A DNA stretch of 64,000 nt from Hsuehochloa calcarea (GCA_036346395.1 CM070594.1:18075385-18139384), one strand, 5' to 3'; shown: positions 31,731 through 45,200, numbered from the stretch's first letter. The notes: generated by a model from the sequence alone, not told the origin. Numbers and translations: made by a program.

Positions 31731-34540
31731 ATCGTTTAAGTATCTAATACCGATAGCTCTTGTGTGCCCCTCATGCTTTGGCTGTGGAAAGGCTTAGACA
31801 ACGGATCAAAAACATTTAAATCCATACAAAATTTGCATATCAGCAACCGTTTCTTGCATGGAACTTTTCCAGCTCACTACTCCTCCATTCAAAATGAATA
31901 CAAAACCAGATTGCGAATGATAATCATCTTTGTCGGTTTGGAAGCTTGCATCGGTGTAACTCTTTACAACGAGCTCTTCATCACCGCCATAAACTAGGAC
32001 CACATCCTTAGTTCTTCTCAAGTACATAAGAATGTTTTTCACAGCTGTCTAGTGACCTTCACTGGGATCAGCTTGGTATCTGCTCGTAACACTTAGAGCA
32101 TATGATACATTTGGTCGGGTACAAATCATGGCATACATAATAGATCCAATGGCCGAAGCATATGGAATACTGTTCATACGGTATCACTCATCAGTGGTCG
32201 AAGGACACTGACTCTTGCTAAGACTTATGCCATGTGACATAGGCAAGAACCCTTTCTTGGCATCATGCATGTTGAACCGATTCAACACCTTGTCAATATA
32301 ACTATTTTGGCATAATCCAATTAGCCTTCTTGATCTATCTCTATAGATCTTTATTCCCAGCATAGGAATGTCAGTCCCAATCAATAATATATCATCCACA
32401 TATAATATTAGGATTACAAGTGTGCTCCCACTAACCTTCATGTAAACACAAGGTTCTTCTTTGTTTTTGACGAAACCAAACCTTTTGATTTCCTCATTAA
32501 AACGCAAATTCCAACTCTGAGATGCTTGCTTCAGCCCATAAATGGATTTCTGAAGTTTGCACACTTTACTAGCATTCTTTGGATCAACAAAACCTTCAGG
32601 TTATGTCATGTACACATCCTCACTTAGGTTTCCATTAAGGAAAGCCGTTTTGACATCCATCAGCCATATCTCATAGTCGAAATATGCAACAATAGCTAGA
32701 ATGATCCGAATAGATTTAAGCATCGCTACTGGTGAGAAAGTCTCATCGTAGTTAACTTCTTAAACTTGTCGAAACCCTTTTGCGACAAGCCGAGCTTTAT
32801 GAATGTGAACATTTCCTTCCATATCAATCTTTTTCTTATAGATCCATTTGCACTCAATGGTTTTAACACCATCAAGTGGATCGACCAGGTTCCAAACCTA
32901 ATTGACACTCATGGAATCTATCTCGGACTTCATGGCTCCAAGCCATTTCTCAGAGTCTGGGTCCATCATTGCTTCCTAATTAGTTTTAGGCTCATCATTA
33001 TTCAACAATAATACATCATGCCCATACCTTATAGGTAATTGACGTGACCTTTTAGATCTACGTGGGGCTGATGCCTCATCTACAGGTTCAACAACACTTT
33101 GTTCGTCCTGTAGAGGTTTGGTAGGAGTTGAAACACTTTCCGATGTTTCCCGAACTTTTTCGAGCTGCATCTTTCTCCTACTAACTCCTCTTGAAAGAAA
33201 CTCTTTCTCCAAAAAGACACCGTTTCGGGCAACAAAAACTTTGTCCTCCTCTTGATTGTAGAAATAATATCATTTAGTTTCTCTAGGATATCCTATGAAG
33301 AAGCATTTATCTGACTTGGGTGTGAGTTTGTCAGACGTCAAACGTTTAACATAGACATCACATCCCCAAATCTTTAGAAAAGATAAATTAGGACTCTTCC
33401 CAGTCCATATCTCATATGGTGTCTTATCTACTGATTTAGATGGTACTCTATTCAAAGTGAAAGCGGTAGTTTCTAGAGCGTAACCCCAAAAATACAATGG
33501 CAGATTCGATTGGCTCATCATTGACTGAACCATGTCCAACAAGGTCCGGTTACACCGCTCGGACACCCCATTCCACTGTGGAGTACCCGGTGGTGTAAGC
33601 TGTGGAAAAATTTCATATTGTTTCAAGTGATCACCAAAATCATAGCTCAAAAAAAATTCTCCTCCACGATCAGATCGTAAAGACTTGATTGTCTTGCCAA
33701 GTTGATTCTGTACCCCATTCTGGAACTCCTTGAAATTTTCAAAGTATTCCGACTTGTGCCTCGTTAAATAGATATATCCATATCTACTAAAGTCATCGGT
33801 GAAAGTAATGAAGTACTGAAAACCACCTCTAACTGTCTTGCTCATTGGTCCACACACATCAGAATGTATGAGTGCCAATAAGTTGGATGCCCTTTTATTC
33901 CGACCAGTGAAAGGTGTCTTGGTCATCTTTCCGATCAGTCAAGATTCGTACGTTTCAAATGATTCCAAATCAAATGAGTTTAGAATTCCATCATCACGGA
34001 GTCTTTTCATGTGTTTCTCACTTATGTGACCCAAACGACAATGCCAAATAAAAGTGGAATTCATATCATTAGGTCGAAGCTTCTTTCCATTAACATTATA
34101 GATGGATGCATCATCAAGATTTAAAATAAACAACCCGTTCAAAACGGGAGCATAGCCATAAAATATTTCATTCAAAAATATAGAACAACCATTGTTCTCT
34201 ATAATGAATTTATAACCCTCTGCCTTCAAACATGACGCGGAGATGATATTTCTACTTATGGCTGGAACGTAATAACAATTATTTAGTTCCATAATAAATC
34301 CTGAAGGCAAAAGTAATGGCAAAGTCCCGACGGCTAATGCTGCAACTCTTGCTTTATTCCCAACGCGAAGATCCATTTCTACCCTTGTTATTCTCCTACT
34401 CCTTGTTAGACTTTGAATCGAATTGCAAATATGAGCAACCGATCTGGTATCAAATACCCACGAGTTAACATAAGAATCAGCAAGAAAAACATCTATAACA
34501 TTAATACCTGAAGTGGAAGGTTTAGTCCCACCATTCTTTT
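31731..34540 (-). pseudogene. Element C pol: protease, integrase, RT, RNase H remnant
   Basis: Minus strand. The protease motif at about 34451-34443 reads VFDTRSVAHICNS, with Arg where the catalytic DTG has Gly. 34376-33939 is the gag-pre-integrase part (YVPAISRNIISASCL, WHCRLGHISEKHMKRL). 33926-33270 is the integrase (HSDVCGPM, FTDDFSRYGY, LRSDRGGEF, QWNGVSERCNRTLLD), with DDE retained. 33212-32184 is RT, with YVDDILLIG near 32395-32370. About 25 residues are missing between DIPML and GIKIYRDRSRRL. RNase H (SYTDASFQTDKDD...SGFVFILNGG) breaks off after QETVAD, and only the C-terminal tail (QPKHEGHTRAIGIRYL, about 31795-31745) remains. Several stops are also present. Confidence 0.88.
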
Positions 34541-35365
34541 TCAGATCAGCCAGGTATTTTTTGCAGTTCCTCTTCTAGTGGCATGTCTCCTTGCAGTAAA
34601 AGCATTCATTCTCTTGAGTCGGGCCGGACTTGGTCTTGGGTTTAGGCTTGATAGCTTGGATCCCATCCAAAACCTTGCCCTTACCTTTGACCTAAGTTTT
34701 AGCCTTCTTCTTGAAGCTTGTACTCTTTTGCACAATCATTACATCACTGTTGCTTTTCTTAATGATGTCCTCTGCAGTCTTAAGCATCATATGCAGTTCG
34801 GTGAGATTCTTGTTTGATCCGTTCATATGGAAAGTCATAATGAACTGCCCATAGTTTGCAGGAAGCGAAGCAAGAATCAAATCTGCAGCCAACTCTTGAC
34901 TAAGTGGAAAACCAAGTTTTTCCAAGCTCTCCGTGTAACCATCTTGATCACATGTGGGCTCACCGGACTACCCTCAGCTAGCTTACTCCCAAACAATTTC
35001 TTTGAAATCTCATATCTCTCAGTCCTTGCTTGTGTCTCAAACATGCCTTTGAGCGCCACGATCATATCGTATACCTCAATATTCTAAAACTGCTTCTGAA
35101 GATCTGAGTTTATGGCAGCAAGCATGAGACAGCTAACATCAAGGGACTCAACATAAGCCTTTTTATAGGCTGTTTTAAGAGCAGCAGCAGCATTCTCAGC
35201 AAGCACATCAGGAATTGGTTCCTCTAGAACATGTTTCTTTTTATCCTGCCTAAGAACAATTATCAGGTTGCAGGACCAATCCGCAAAATTTGTTCCATTC
35301 AGTTTTTCTTTATCAAGTATCGAACGTAAAGCAAAACTGGATGTAGGTACAGCGGTTGGTGCCAT
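34541..35365 (-). pseudogene. Element C gag
   Basis: The ATG at 35365 opens MAPTAVPTSSFALRSILDKEKLNG, then NFADWSCNLIIVLRQDKK, YVESLDVSCLMLAAINSDLQKQF, and after a stop MIVALKGMFETQARTERYEISKKLFGSKLAEGSPVSPHVIKM, the UBN2-type gag of Copia. The zinc knuckle near 34605-34560 keeps CX2CX4HX4C (CFYCKETCH...C) but contains a TAG between His and the last Cys. It would form the virus-like particle core. Confidence 0.85.
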
Positions 35366-36784
35366 GGTCTACAACATGAAATATGCAAAACTAAGACATA
35401 TGTTCAAAAAAAGTAACTTCTATTAAACAATTTAATGAAGGTACTCCTACTAAATACCACATCCCTCTTATGACATTTTAGTGATTCAAGACCCACAATC
35501 AGTTAATCTACTAGTGAGCTTTGGCATCACTGCTAGAAGATTAGTGAATTTGGTAAGCAACCCTTTTCTAATCACATCTCTATATGACTCTTGTTGTTGG
35601 GCAGCATCTCTATGCTCCGGCACCCAACCCTATGCCCCAAAGTCCAAAACGGTTATGATGACCTTGTCAAGTTAAACCAACGCTTGCGTGTAAGTGTCCG
35701 ACACAAACCCATCTAGTTAAGGAATATTAATGGCACTCTGCTTTAGCAAGACCTACCATTAAAATACAAGACTATTGATGGTGCAGCTAATTGGGAGGGC
35801 ATCAATTTAACTTAATATTATCTGAGGGAATTTTACTTCTACCATGTTAAAAGCATTTCAAGCAATTAAAAACATGTATAGAAATAAATGAACAGGAATA
35901 TAAGGGCATTCACAGACAATCAAATTGCATTGTGATATAGTATGACTCTTCCTTATGGTGATCTCCATCGCCAAGCATCCTGCTCGCCATGTCTCCAAGT
36001 TGCCAAAATCTCCAAGTACTCCCACTAAGCCATTATTCCTAACAACACTAGTGATAAAAATACAAGTAGTGAATGAGCACCACAAGTCGACACGCAGGCC
36101 GTTATACAAATACAGACAGCCTTGGGCTGCAATAAAACATGACACGCAGGTCATGAACATTACACACATACATGCATCTCATACATCATGGGTCATACTA
36201 TTCACATCAATCCCTGCCACAACGAGTTAGGCATGGAATAGCATTCTATCGGGCAACAAGAACACACACTATACAAAAAGCGGTCCGAATACCCAGCACA
36301 GCGGTCGAAATTTTTTCCAGAACATGAATATTATTCACGTAACCGAGCCTTGGAAATCATCAGATTAATCATATTAACCCTATTCTGAACCGATTTGATC
36401 ATTGCCTTGATACAACCACACATTGCGGCATATTCCGATGGCGGAATTCTGACCGGTAGTAGTATCATGCAATGTGATAGTGAACAAACGCAATAAAACA
36501 TCCGGTACTTATCAATCGCAACTCCGATTCGATCAACCACATTGATCTTCGCGTGCTCCAATGGATTTACGATCACTGTCTGCCCCGATGGCGGAAACCG
36601 ACCGGTAGAGGCAAGTCGTGATACGACTATGCAAGCACGATCATGGAATAACGAATAAGAAACCCATCTTACCACTAATGCACATGGACGATCATATCAA
36701 CCACCGCCAAAATAGAGATAGATCACATCTATAACTTCCACATATCCCAATATGTGCCCAATCTGAATCTAAAACTAGACGTCA
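35366..36784 (-). other. Element C untranslated leader
   Basis: Long non-coding region between the primer site and gag, as in BARE-type elements. It holds a duplicated block, GATGGCGGAA then GACCGGTAG and TATGCAA or CATGCAA, near 36437-36475 and 36587-36632. No gene is seen. Confidence 0.7.
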
Positions 36785-36799
36785 TGGCTCTGATACCAC
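36785..36799 (-). promoter_or_regulatory. Element C primer binding site (tRNA-iMet)
   Basis: On the minus strand the 5' LTR end TCCCTTCA is followed by GTGGTATCAGAGCCA, complementary to the 3' end of plant initiator tRNA-Met. Confidence 0.9.
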
Positions 36800-38426
36800 T
36801 GAAGGGATCGCGACAAGGCTACGATAGCACAAACAAAAATTTACCATGCAACCAAGGAACCTCCGCTAGTAATATTTCACGAAATTACCGCTAGACGCGC
36901 TGACTCGTAGCGGAAGTAGAGTCGTTGTAGCGAGTTGATGCAGTCGTAGTCGTACTCACGACGTGTCTCCTCCTTCGAGTGGTCGTACTCGTCACGTGTC
37001 TGCTCCTCCGAGTGGTCGTACTAGCCGGGTGACTTCTCCTCCGACTCCGATGAACGTCACGAGTTGCGGATCGTCCTAGTGCTGATGCTTCGCAACAACA
37101 CCTCCGAGGTATCCACACGTACGGGGCAGGATCACCATGCGCTGGAGTGCTAGCACCGGCAGCGTGGTTGAGAAGGCGTGGCTATAAGGGTTTCGGGAGT
37201 TCTTCCAAAGATCATCCTCACTTGTCACCCCCCAAGCCACAGCCCCTCTTTATATAGGCATCCATGATGGGTCTCGACCTTGAGGCCCATTAGGAACTCG
37301 TGGCATATATCAATTTGGATCACCATCCAATTCAAATCCTAGCCCTTTAATTGGGTGACCCTATAGGTTCATGTGTAATCGGTTATGACTCGGAAACTCT
37401 TTTTCAACCACCAGTCGTTAGCGGTACCTAGCAGCACATAACAATTCCAAAATACACATAGAATATATCGGACGAACCTTGATGTAATATGATCTATGAC
37501 TAGGTCCTAATCACTTATGATCAGTTCGTATCTCCATACGGTCAGATCGTATTTGGTCCCGGCTAGTTCGTAACTCCTTACGACCAGGTCCTTTCCATTC
37601 TGTGATTACGTTCGATCAATCTACGACCAGCTCGTATCTCCATACGACTAGTCCGTAATTGATCGAACTAAGCGACCTACTCATGCATTCTCCCTTTGCC
37701 TCACAATGTCTGGTTGAACTTCAGGTGAGATGTTGTGTCATCCATGAACTATTCAATACTTTCTCGATCGAGTGTCGGATAACTTCATGTGGTCGACACT
37801 TCGACCACTAGTGGCATGGCCATGCATTTTCTTTATCTGATCACCACGAGGGGCCCAGAGACATCTCTCTGTTATGTTAGGAGGGCAAATCCTTCTCGAC
37901 CAGATCCACATCCCTCCGCATGTTTCATAGTATACCCAAAGTCGCCTTTGTAACTACCCGATTCTGAGTAGCGTTTAGCAACCCCTAAGAGTGCTATTAC
38001 ACATGTAGGGAACCATGCTGATATCAGGTCTAAGGATTATACATCACCATTACTTGAGACCAACTAATGACACATAGATTCATAACAATCTCAATAGTGT
38101 CTCAATGATGGGTCTATCCAACCCTATGTTCTCCAACATGTACTCACATTATTGATTCGATATCCCCATATCCATGACCGGTGAAACGTGGCCATCAATC
38201 AATACATGTGCTAGTCATAGAATCACTGGTGTTCCGACCAGTGTCATCCGACCAGGGATACATTTAGAACGACATCATATAAGTTAAAGAGTTCCACCAA
38301 CAAGTCACATACTTATTGATCTATAACAAATGATTCATTCAAGGAACATGATAACATATTATCAAAATCATGAACATAATGAAATATCATCATCTCTATG
38401 ATTACCTCTAATGCATATTTCCAACA
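36800..38426 (-). repeat. Element C 5' LTR (1627 bp)
   Basis: Partner of 30085-31707. On the minus strand it starts TGTTGGAAATATGC at 38426. The GCAAT target duplication follows at 38427-38431. An open frame across the boundary (38519-38313) is a chimera of element A RNase H and this LTR. Confidence 0.92.
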
Positions 38427-38431
38427 GCAAT

Positions 38432-40330
38432 ATGCCTTCCTACTCAAGGCATCTGCTACCACATTCGCTTTGCCCGGGTGATAATGTATTCCGAGGTCGT
38501 AATCCTTTATCAGCACCAACCATCTTCTTTGCCGGAGATTAAGCTCTGACTGGGTGAAGATATATTTCAGACTCTTATGATTTGTGAAGATCTCACAGCG
38601 GTTACCAATGAGACAATGCCGCTAGATTTTCAAAGCATGCACAATTGCTGCTAACTCCAGATCATGGGTTAGATAGTTTCCTTCATGTGGCCTCAACTGA
38701 CGAGATGCATAAGCCACGACTTTTTCTTCTTGCATAAGTACACATCCAAGTCCCCAAGTAGATGAGTCACAAAAAATCTCAAAGTCTTTATGGATATCAG
38801 GTAATACTAGCACACATGCGGACACTAGTCTTTTCTTCAACTCTTGAAAACTATGCTCATAGGCATCTTTCCATTCAAACTTCTTTTCCTTCTTCAGAAG
38901 TTGAGTCATGGGTCTAGCAGTGCTGAAGAAACCTTCAATGAATATGCGGTAATACCCAGCTAAACCAAGAAAACTTCTCACTTCCGTGACGGACTTGGGT
39001 TGCTTTCAATCCAATACGGCCTCAACCTTGGCAGGGTCTACCGCGACTCCTCCTATTGACACAATATGTCCAAGGAAAGCCACTTCACTGAGCTAAAATT
39101 CGCTCTTTCTGAACTTGGCATAAAGTTGTTGCTCTATGAGCTTCTCCAAAATGATTCTGAGATGTTTTTCATGCTCTTCTTCGTCTTTTGAGTAGATGAG
39201 AATATCATCGATGAAAACAACCACAAACTTATCCAAAAATTCCATGAACACTTTGTTCATCATATTCATGAAATAAGCGGGGCGTTTGTCAATCCAAATG
39301 ACATTACTGTGAATTCGTACAGTCCATATCTGGTTGTGAAGGCGGTCATCGGGATATCTTCTGGTCTGATCTTCAGTTGATGATAACCTGACCTTAAGTC
39401 AATCTCCGAGAAGACGCTTGCTCCTTTCAGCTGGTCGAACAGATCATCGATCCTGGGTAACAAATACTTATTCTTGATTGTTTCTTCATTAAGTGATTTG
39501 TAGTCCACACACATCCTCATACTATTGTCTTTCTTCTTGACAAATAGTACTGGAGCTCCCCAAGGTGACGAACTTGGTTGAATATAACTTTTGCTTTGTA
39601 ATTCTTCATTTTGCCTTTTCAGTTGTACTAATTCATTTCTCGGTATTCTGTAGGGTCGCTTCGAAATTGGAGCGGTCCCTGGGACTAAGTCAATTAAGAA
39701 TATTATGTCCCTATCCAGTGGCATGCCGGGTAATTCCTCAGGAAATACATCCGGGTATTCTTGTACCACATGTATAACTTCAAGCTTTACTTCCTCCAAA
39801 CTGGTCAGGATGGAACTTCTTCCTGTAGAAGTCTTGGGTCTGAAGTCTGCTATAATCCCTTGCTCATTGGTGAGGGTGATAGACCTAATGGCACAATCTA
39901 TCTTTCCATGATTCTTGGCAAGCCAGTTCATTCTAAGAATTACATCCAATCCTTACAAGTGCAAGACTATTAAGTCTGCCGATAAGGTTACCTCAGATAT
40001 TTCCAAGGTAAGGTTTGGGCAAAAGAAACTAGCTCTCATTTCTGAGCCGGGGGAAAGGATTATCATAGGATTAGATAAGGGGGAGATAGATAATCCATAC
40101 TTTCCCACAAATTTGCTTGAAATAAAAGAATGTGAAGCTCTGAAATCAAATAAGACTGATGCTGGTATTGAATTAACGAGGAACGTACCAAGAATAACAT
40201 CTGGTGCTGCATGAGCTTCCTCTGATGTGATTCACACGTCCATTCATGTACTGGACAGTCGGCTTTGGGGCGCCATCGGAGTTTGGAACTCCTGATGCTG
40301 GCTTGATTTGGGCTGCGGTCTGTTGCTTCT
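38432..40330 (-). pseudogene. Element A protease, reverse transcriptase and RNase H
   Basis: Minus strand. Protease near 40200-39900 reads VNSIPASVLFDFRASHSFIS, where the catalytic D(S/T)G is DFR (40147-40139), then MDVILRMNWLAKNHGKIDC. RT 39949-39266 reads ELPGMPLDRDIIFLIDLVPGTAPISKRPYRI, KKKDNSMRMCVDYKSLNE, INDLFDQL-like RIDDLFDQLKGASVFSEIDLRSGYHQL and TAFTTRYGLYEF. It continues in another frame with VVVFIDDILIYSKDEEEHEKHL (IDD at about 39210). RNase H at 38981-38432 reads RSFLGLAGYYRIFIEGF, FEIFCDSSTWGLGCVLMQ, VVAYASRQL, YLTHDLELAAIVHAL and VVADALSRK. Frameshifts and stops occur, for example after FGLTNAP. Confidence 0.88.
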
Positions 40331-41306
40331 TTGGGCATTTATTGGCATAATACCCTGTCTCATTGCAATGAAAACAGGTCACTCCTAATGCTAAGGAAGT
40401 CGTCTTCTGCTGGAATTGACCTCCAGATGAATTGCTACGAAAACCAGAAGTGTTTGGGCGCTGTGTTGGTGCTGGAGCTCTGAATATAGAAGACCAAAAC
40501 CTTCCACGCTATGGTGGCTGAGGCTGAGTGAAGCGGGGCTTGGGCAGTCCTCCAGAGTTGAACTTCTGGGCGGCCATCCTCCGCTTGCGGTTCTCCATCT
40601 CTTGATGTTTGCTTTCTTGGCAGATAGCTCTGTTCACTAACTGCTGAAAGTCAGTGAAATCCTGCGAGATCAGATGGACACAGAGTTCATCATTTAATCC
40701 TTCCAAGAACTTTTTCTGTCTGTCTTCATCCCTAGCTACATCTTCCAGGGCGTAGCGTGCTAGCTGGTTAAACTTGTGGAGGTACTCACTCATCGAGCGG
40801 TTACCCTTGCGGAGTGACAGAAACTCCTTCTTCTTCAGAGTTATCATGCGTGAGGGTATGTGAGATCGACGGAAAGCTTGCACGAACTCATCCCAAGTAA
40901 TTGCTTGAGCGTTGGCATGAGACATACTAAAATTGTCCTACCATTCTGATGCGAGACCATTCAACTGATGAGAGGCAAACAAGACCCTCTCGCGATCCAT
41001 GCACTGAGCAATGTCCAGTTTCTTGCCAATTACCCGGAGCCAATCATGTGCATCCATGAATTCTGACATGGTTATCCTTGTTGGAGGTGGAGGACCATGA
41101 TATGTTGTTGTGGTTTGAGCATTCTGATTATGGTTGAGGGACTGAGCTAACAGTTCAATCAGATGAGTCTGATTAGCTATCATCTGTCGCCAATCAGGTG
41201 CTTCAGTCGGAGGGGGTGGTGGCTGCTGAACTGGATTTCCTTGATAGTCAGCATTCTCGTTTCCTTGTCCCCTGGTGCTGCCACTTCCAGTGCGAGTAGT
41301 CACTAT
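40173..41306 (-). pseudogene. Element A gag with zinc knuckle
   Basis: The frame begins (at 41306) IVTTRTGSGSTRGQG. Related gags start MVTT, so the start codon seems changed to ATA. Then PDWRQMIANQTHLIELLAQSL, MSEFMDAHDWLRVIGKKLD, VLFASHQLNGLASEW followed by TAG (tgg to tag likely), then ITWDEFVQAFRRSHIPSRMITLKKKEFLSLRKGNRSMSEYLHKFNQLARYAL and FLEGLNDELCVHLI. The zinc knuckle is CFHCNETGYYANKC, with Tyr replacing the His of CX2CX4HX4C. The structural protein of the particle is disabled. Confidence 0.88.
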
Positions 41307-42250
41307 ATGCTGGATTCTCCAAAGATTTAGGAGAGAGAAAGTAAGTTTTAAGGGGGATATATGTAAAATAGCCAAAGAACCAACAAACACAAGGCAAAGA
41401 ATGAATTTTTGAAATAGTGCTTTTATTACTTTATTTTATTTTACTAATTAATTATAGCTACCACAAAAAGTATTAGTAGCTCATAATTCGCATATAAGGA
41501 ATGAACTAGAATATCATCTAAGGGGTAACATGTGTGTAGTCTGGATCGTTAGAACTAGCCTCACCTGTCTTGTAGCGAGTCAGCTCTTCTTCTGTGGCCT
41601 TCAACTTTTCTTCTGATCCTGTAGCTTCTCCTGGATGATTTATAGTTCATACAGGGTATTCCCGTAGGTATAATCCATCGCCGCTGATCCACGATGCATG
41701 AGGTCGAGAGTCTTCATCTCTGGTGAAAGCGTAAGGCACTGCCGTGACGGGTTGGAATGTGCATCGGGTAATAGTGGAACACGGTGCCGTTGAGGCGGTG
41801 ATCATAAATGTGGCGGAGTCGGCGGACTGCTTCTCTTGACGCTTCCAGGAGGCCTTCGGAGAAAGTGTCTCGTTGCATTGGAGCATCGAAGATGTGGAAA
41901 TCGGTGGAGCATCGAAGATGTGGAAATCGGTGTTTGGTGACAGGTTGGAGTAGAGTATCACCTCTACCCTCTAACGGTCTTGATTTCTTACCTTGTACTT
42001 GTAGCCCTAGTACGTCGAAGTCCAGGTGCTGCATTATCCTTCAAAGAACAGCGGCCAAATGTCCAGAAAAACTCCGTGGGAAATAGCATTCGGTACCTCC
42101 GCCATCTACAATTTTTGAGAGAGGTGAGTTAGTAACCATTTTAAAAAAGAAGGGTTGAGATAGGACATCAGAAGACCAAAGTATTTTTTAATTTTAAAAA
42201 ATTAGTCCTTAAGGGTTCAATTCCTTCTAGGCCACGACCTACAGTCGATA
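41307..42250 (-). other. Element A leader between primer site and gag
   Basis: No domain recognised. A 30-bp tandem duplication with unit GAGCATCGAAGATGTGGAAA plus TCGGTG lies near 41881-41932. Open frames on - here (41647-42034) are leader sequence. Confidence 0.6.
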
Positions 42251-42265
42251 TGGCTCTGATACCCC
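42251..42265 (-). promoter_or_regulatory. Element A primer binding site (tRNA-Met type)
   Basis: On the minus strand the 5' LTR end GGTTCGACA is followed by AAA and GGGGTATCAGAGCCA, matching the initiator tRNA-Met complement except for the first base(s). Confidence 0.8.
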
Positions 42266-42268
42266 TTT

Positions 42269-45200
42269 TGTCGAACCTGGGAACGAAGGATTCCGAATTC
42301 TCTGTGTTTTCCATACTAGTCCAGTATTTCTAGTGTACACAGTCTAACAAAAAGTGTCATCACATTCATATCACGCATTTATCTAACATGAATCAGAGTT
42401 TATTACAAAATGGGCCTGAGGCCAAATAAAATAACACAACGAAAAGCAAATAAGTAGTAGTAGGCCACACGATGCGCCATAGGCAATCGTCTGGAGGCGT
42501 AGGTCTAAACGTCTGGATTCTCACCGTCAGGATAGAAGTCTTCTCCTTAATAAGTATTATTCAGCAAGAGTGAGCACAACTTCCGTGCTCGCAAGTTACA
42601 CCCAATAAAGAGATATGATGCATGCATAAGTAAACAAGTGAGGCTGATAGGGTTTATTTGCGTAAAGAAGCATTTTCAGTTCTAAATATTCATAGTAAGT
42701 TTCACAGCAATTTTTAATCTATAACTAAAATAAGAATTTAAATTGACAGTTTTATAGTGGATAACCTCCATATGAAACATGGTGATGGATACCCTTCTAT
42801 CATATGGCTAACCACCCAATTTTTACCACAAAGATTCACCATCCTAGAATTATTTACTAAAATCATTGTAAAACAAAAACAAAGTCTAACTTAGAGTGGC
42901 TTTGCTCAGCATGTCCATGACCGTGGATACGGCTATTCGAATAGTTTTACACTCTGCAGAGGGGGTACAACTTTACCCACAAGAGATAATTTGCCCGTTA
43001 TGTCGGCTAATACACGCTTCCTTAGGCGTGTGACTAAGCAATTATCACAAGACGTTTCAAATGTTCTATCACACTGCTAATACGACCGCTAAGGTTTCAC
43101 TTCCATTGGGTTAACCACCAGCCGGAAACCACCTCTTGCACCAGGTGGGAATAATGTTTAACCAACACCCACTCAACAAAATAGCACATAAAACAGTGAG
43201 GTATGACAAGTTAATAAGTCTAGTTCTGCCCATAGAGAACATGTGGTAGTACGGTGGAGCTTCGCAAGATGCGACTCAAAGGCCGGTCCTTAACTGACTT
43301 GGGAGACTTCCAAAATTAACCCCTAGGCCTCAATCCTACCCGGATCGAGCCCGTGCATAAACCTGCATCCACCAGCTGTCCATTCCGCCCAAGTACAAAC
43401 CCATTTTATATTTTTATTTTTCAAAGACATTTGCAAAAATCCACCATGACAAAACAATGTCATAGACTTTTAATCAATACTTGCTATTTTGGCTAAAATT
43501 CCCCAAAATCAAATATTTGTGATCTAAGCAATGTCTAAGCATATATTTATTTTTAATTTTTAATTTGACTAAGGTGACAAGAAAATAATGATTCAACATA
43601 CAATATTGGCTATACAAAGGAACTGGATTAACTAAGAATTTAAAACAATAATTTAAAACAACTGAATAAAATTATGCATGCAATAGTAATTTAAAAACAG
43701 AATTGAATAACTTTAAAATACTGGGATCATATTGATCAATGATATAACTTTCCTTGCTCGATGTCCTGGTAATCTCACTCTTCAACAAGGTCGAGCTCTC
43801 CGGAGTCGATGAGATCTATACGCGAAAATAAGCTAAATTCAAAAAAATTCAAATAATACACAAATAAATTCAAACGGTCATTAAAATTAACTCTAAATGA
43901 AATAATTTTGGTTTAGTTAGCTATATCTTGATTTTATACAAATTTAGAAATTTGATTCACCCAAATCGTAGTTCGTATGAAGAAATACAGGCTCGTGGAA
44001 GTTTAAAACTAAACAAAATACTAAAATCAGATTTTATTGATTTTCCCAATTATTTTTCTAAAGGAAATTCGAATTATTGCGCATGCTGACGTGAGCGTGT
44101 GAAAATTCTGATTTTCGGCCAAATTATTTTTATATTGGAAATGTTTTGTGTCACTGACATGTGGGCCCCACAGTCATAGACTGGGTCCACGAAATCGGCA
44201 CGAGTCCACAGTGGACTCGGCCACGGAATAAATCAGAAGGGTCTTTGGCGCGGTGGTCGATGCAGCACCACATCCCGTGTAACCGAGGTGGTAGTGACGT
44301 GGTTGCGCCACGTCAGCCCGATGCCGGCGGTGCTCCGGCTTCGGCGTCGCCGGTGCTACGCGGCTAGGCGAGGCGCATGAGTGCGTGCAAAGGAATGAGG
44401 GGGTGGCCAGGAATCTAATGCGCTACCTTGCGGTGGTGGGGCACGGCGGAAAGGTCATCAGCGGCGGATTTGGGTCGACGGCGGAGATGGAGCTCCCGAG
44501 GTCCTCCGGCGAAGCCGAGGTGCGCACGAGGTTCGCAGTGACGTCGCGAAGCTTGAGGTGCGATCGGGGTAGCCGGAGCGTGGTCGTCGGCAATGGAATT
44601 TAAGCTTGACGAAGCTTCGACCAGCTGCGAGGTAACTCAAAATCAAGGCGCGAGAGAGGGATCGGAGTGAGGAGAGCTGGGGTGCTGGGTGGAGGGAGAA
44701 ATTGCGCACCTTGTGCTCTCTTTTATAGGCCGAGGAGGTCGGAGGCGAGATCGTCTGCGCGGGTTCTCGGAGGCGACGGCAAACGACGGAGTAAATGCGC
44801 TTTAATGAGAGGATAATGGCCAGGAATGAATGCGGTAGACACCGACGGTTTGAATGCGCATGAATACGCGAGGTAAGGGGGAAGGAATCGCGGAATTGAA
44901 AGACCGCCGTGCGGCGTCAATGGCGGCGTCGACGCGGGAGCTGGAGGAAGGAGAAGGTGAGGTGGAAGACGGTACTGTGGCGTGGGTCCCACCTGTCGGC
45001 GGTGCGGCGAGAGTGAAACGCGGGCGGGCGAAGCGTCGGCCGTCCGATTTAGATGGACGGCCCGCACCGATCGCGCGTGGCGGAACGGACCGAGCAGTCG
45101 TGAGGAATTGTGATGGGCCGAAAGGATTTGGCCCAGGCACTGTGCGGCGAATATTAATTGTTTTTTCAATTTAAATAATTCAAAAAATTCATTTAAGCTT

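Larger units (their letters stand above)
30085..38426 (-). mobile_element. Element C: BARE/Angela-like (RIRE1-like) Copia retrotransposon inserted in element A
   Basis: LTRs at 30085-31707 and 36800-38426 begin TGTTGGAAATATGC on the minus strand and end TCCCTTCA. Perfect GCAAT duplications flank it (30080-30084 and 38427-38431). A tRNA-Met primer site and a purine tract sit at the expected places. Minus-strand order is gag, protease, integrase, RT, remnant RNase H, the Copia order. The insertion splits element A between RNase H (...VVADALSRKAYC) and integrase. Deletions in RT and RNase H, stops and a lost protease Gly make it non-autonomous. Confidence 0.92.

Noticed and set aside
44161..45174. 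Frames of 106-148 residues near the element A LTR
   Set aside because: Part of the LTR's promoter-like zone, open on both strands because of base composition.
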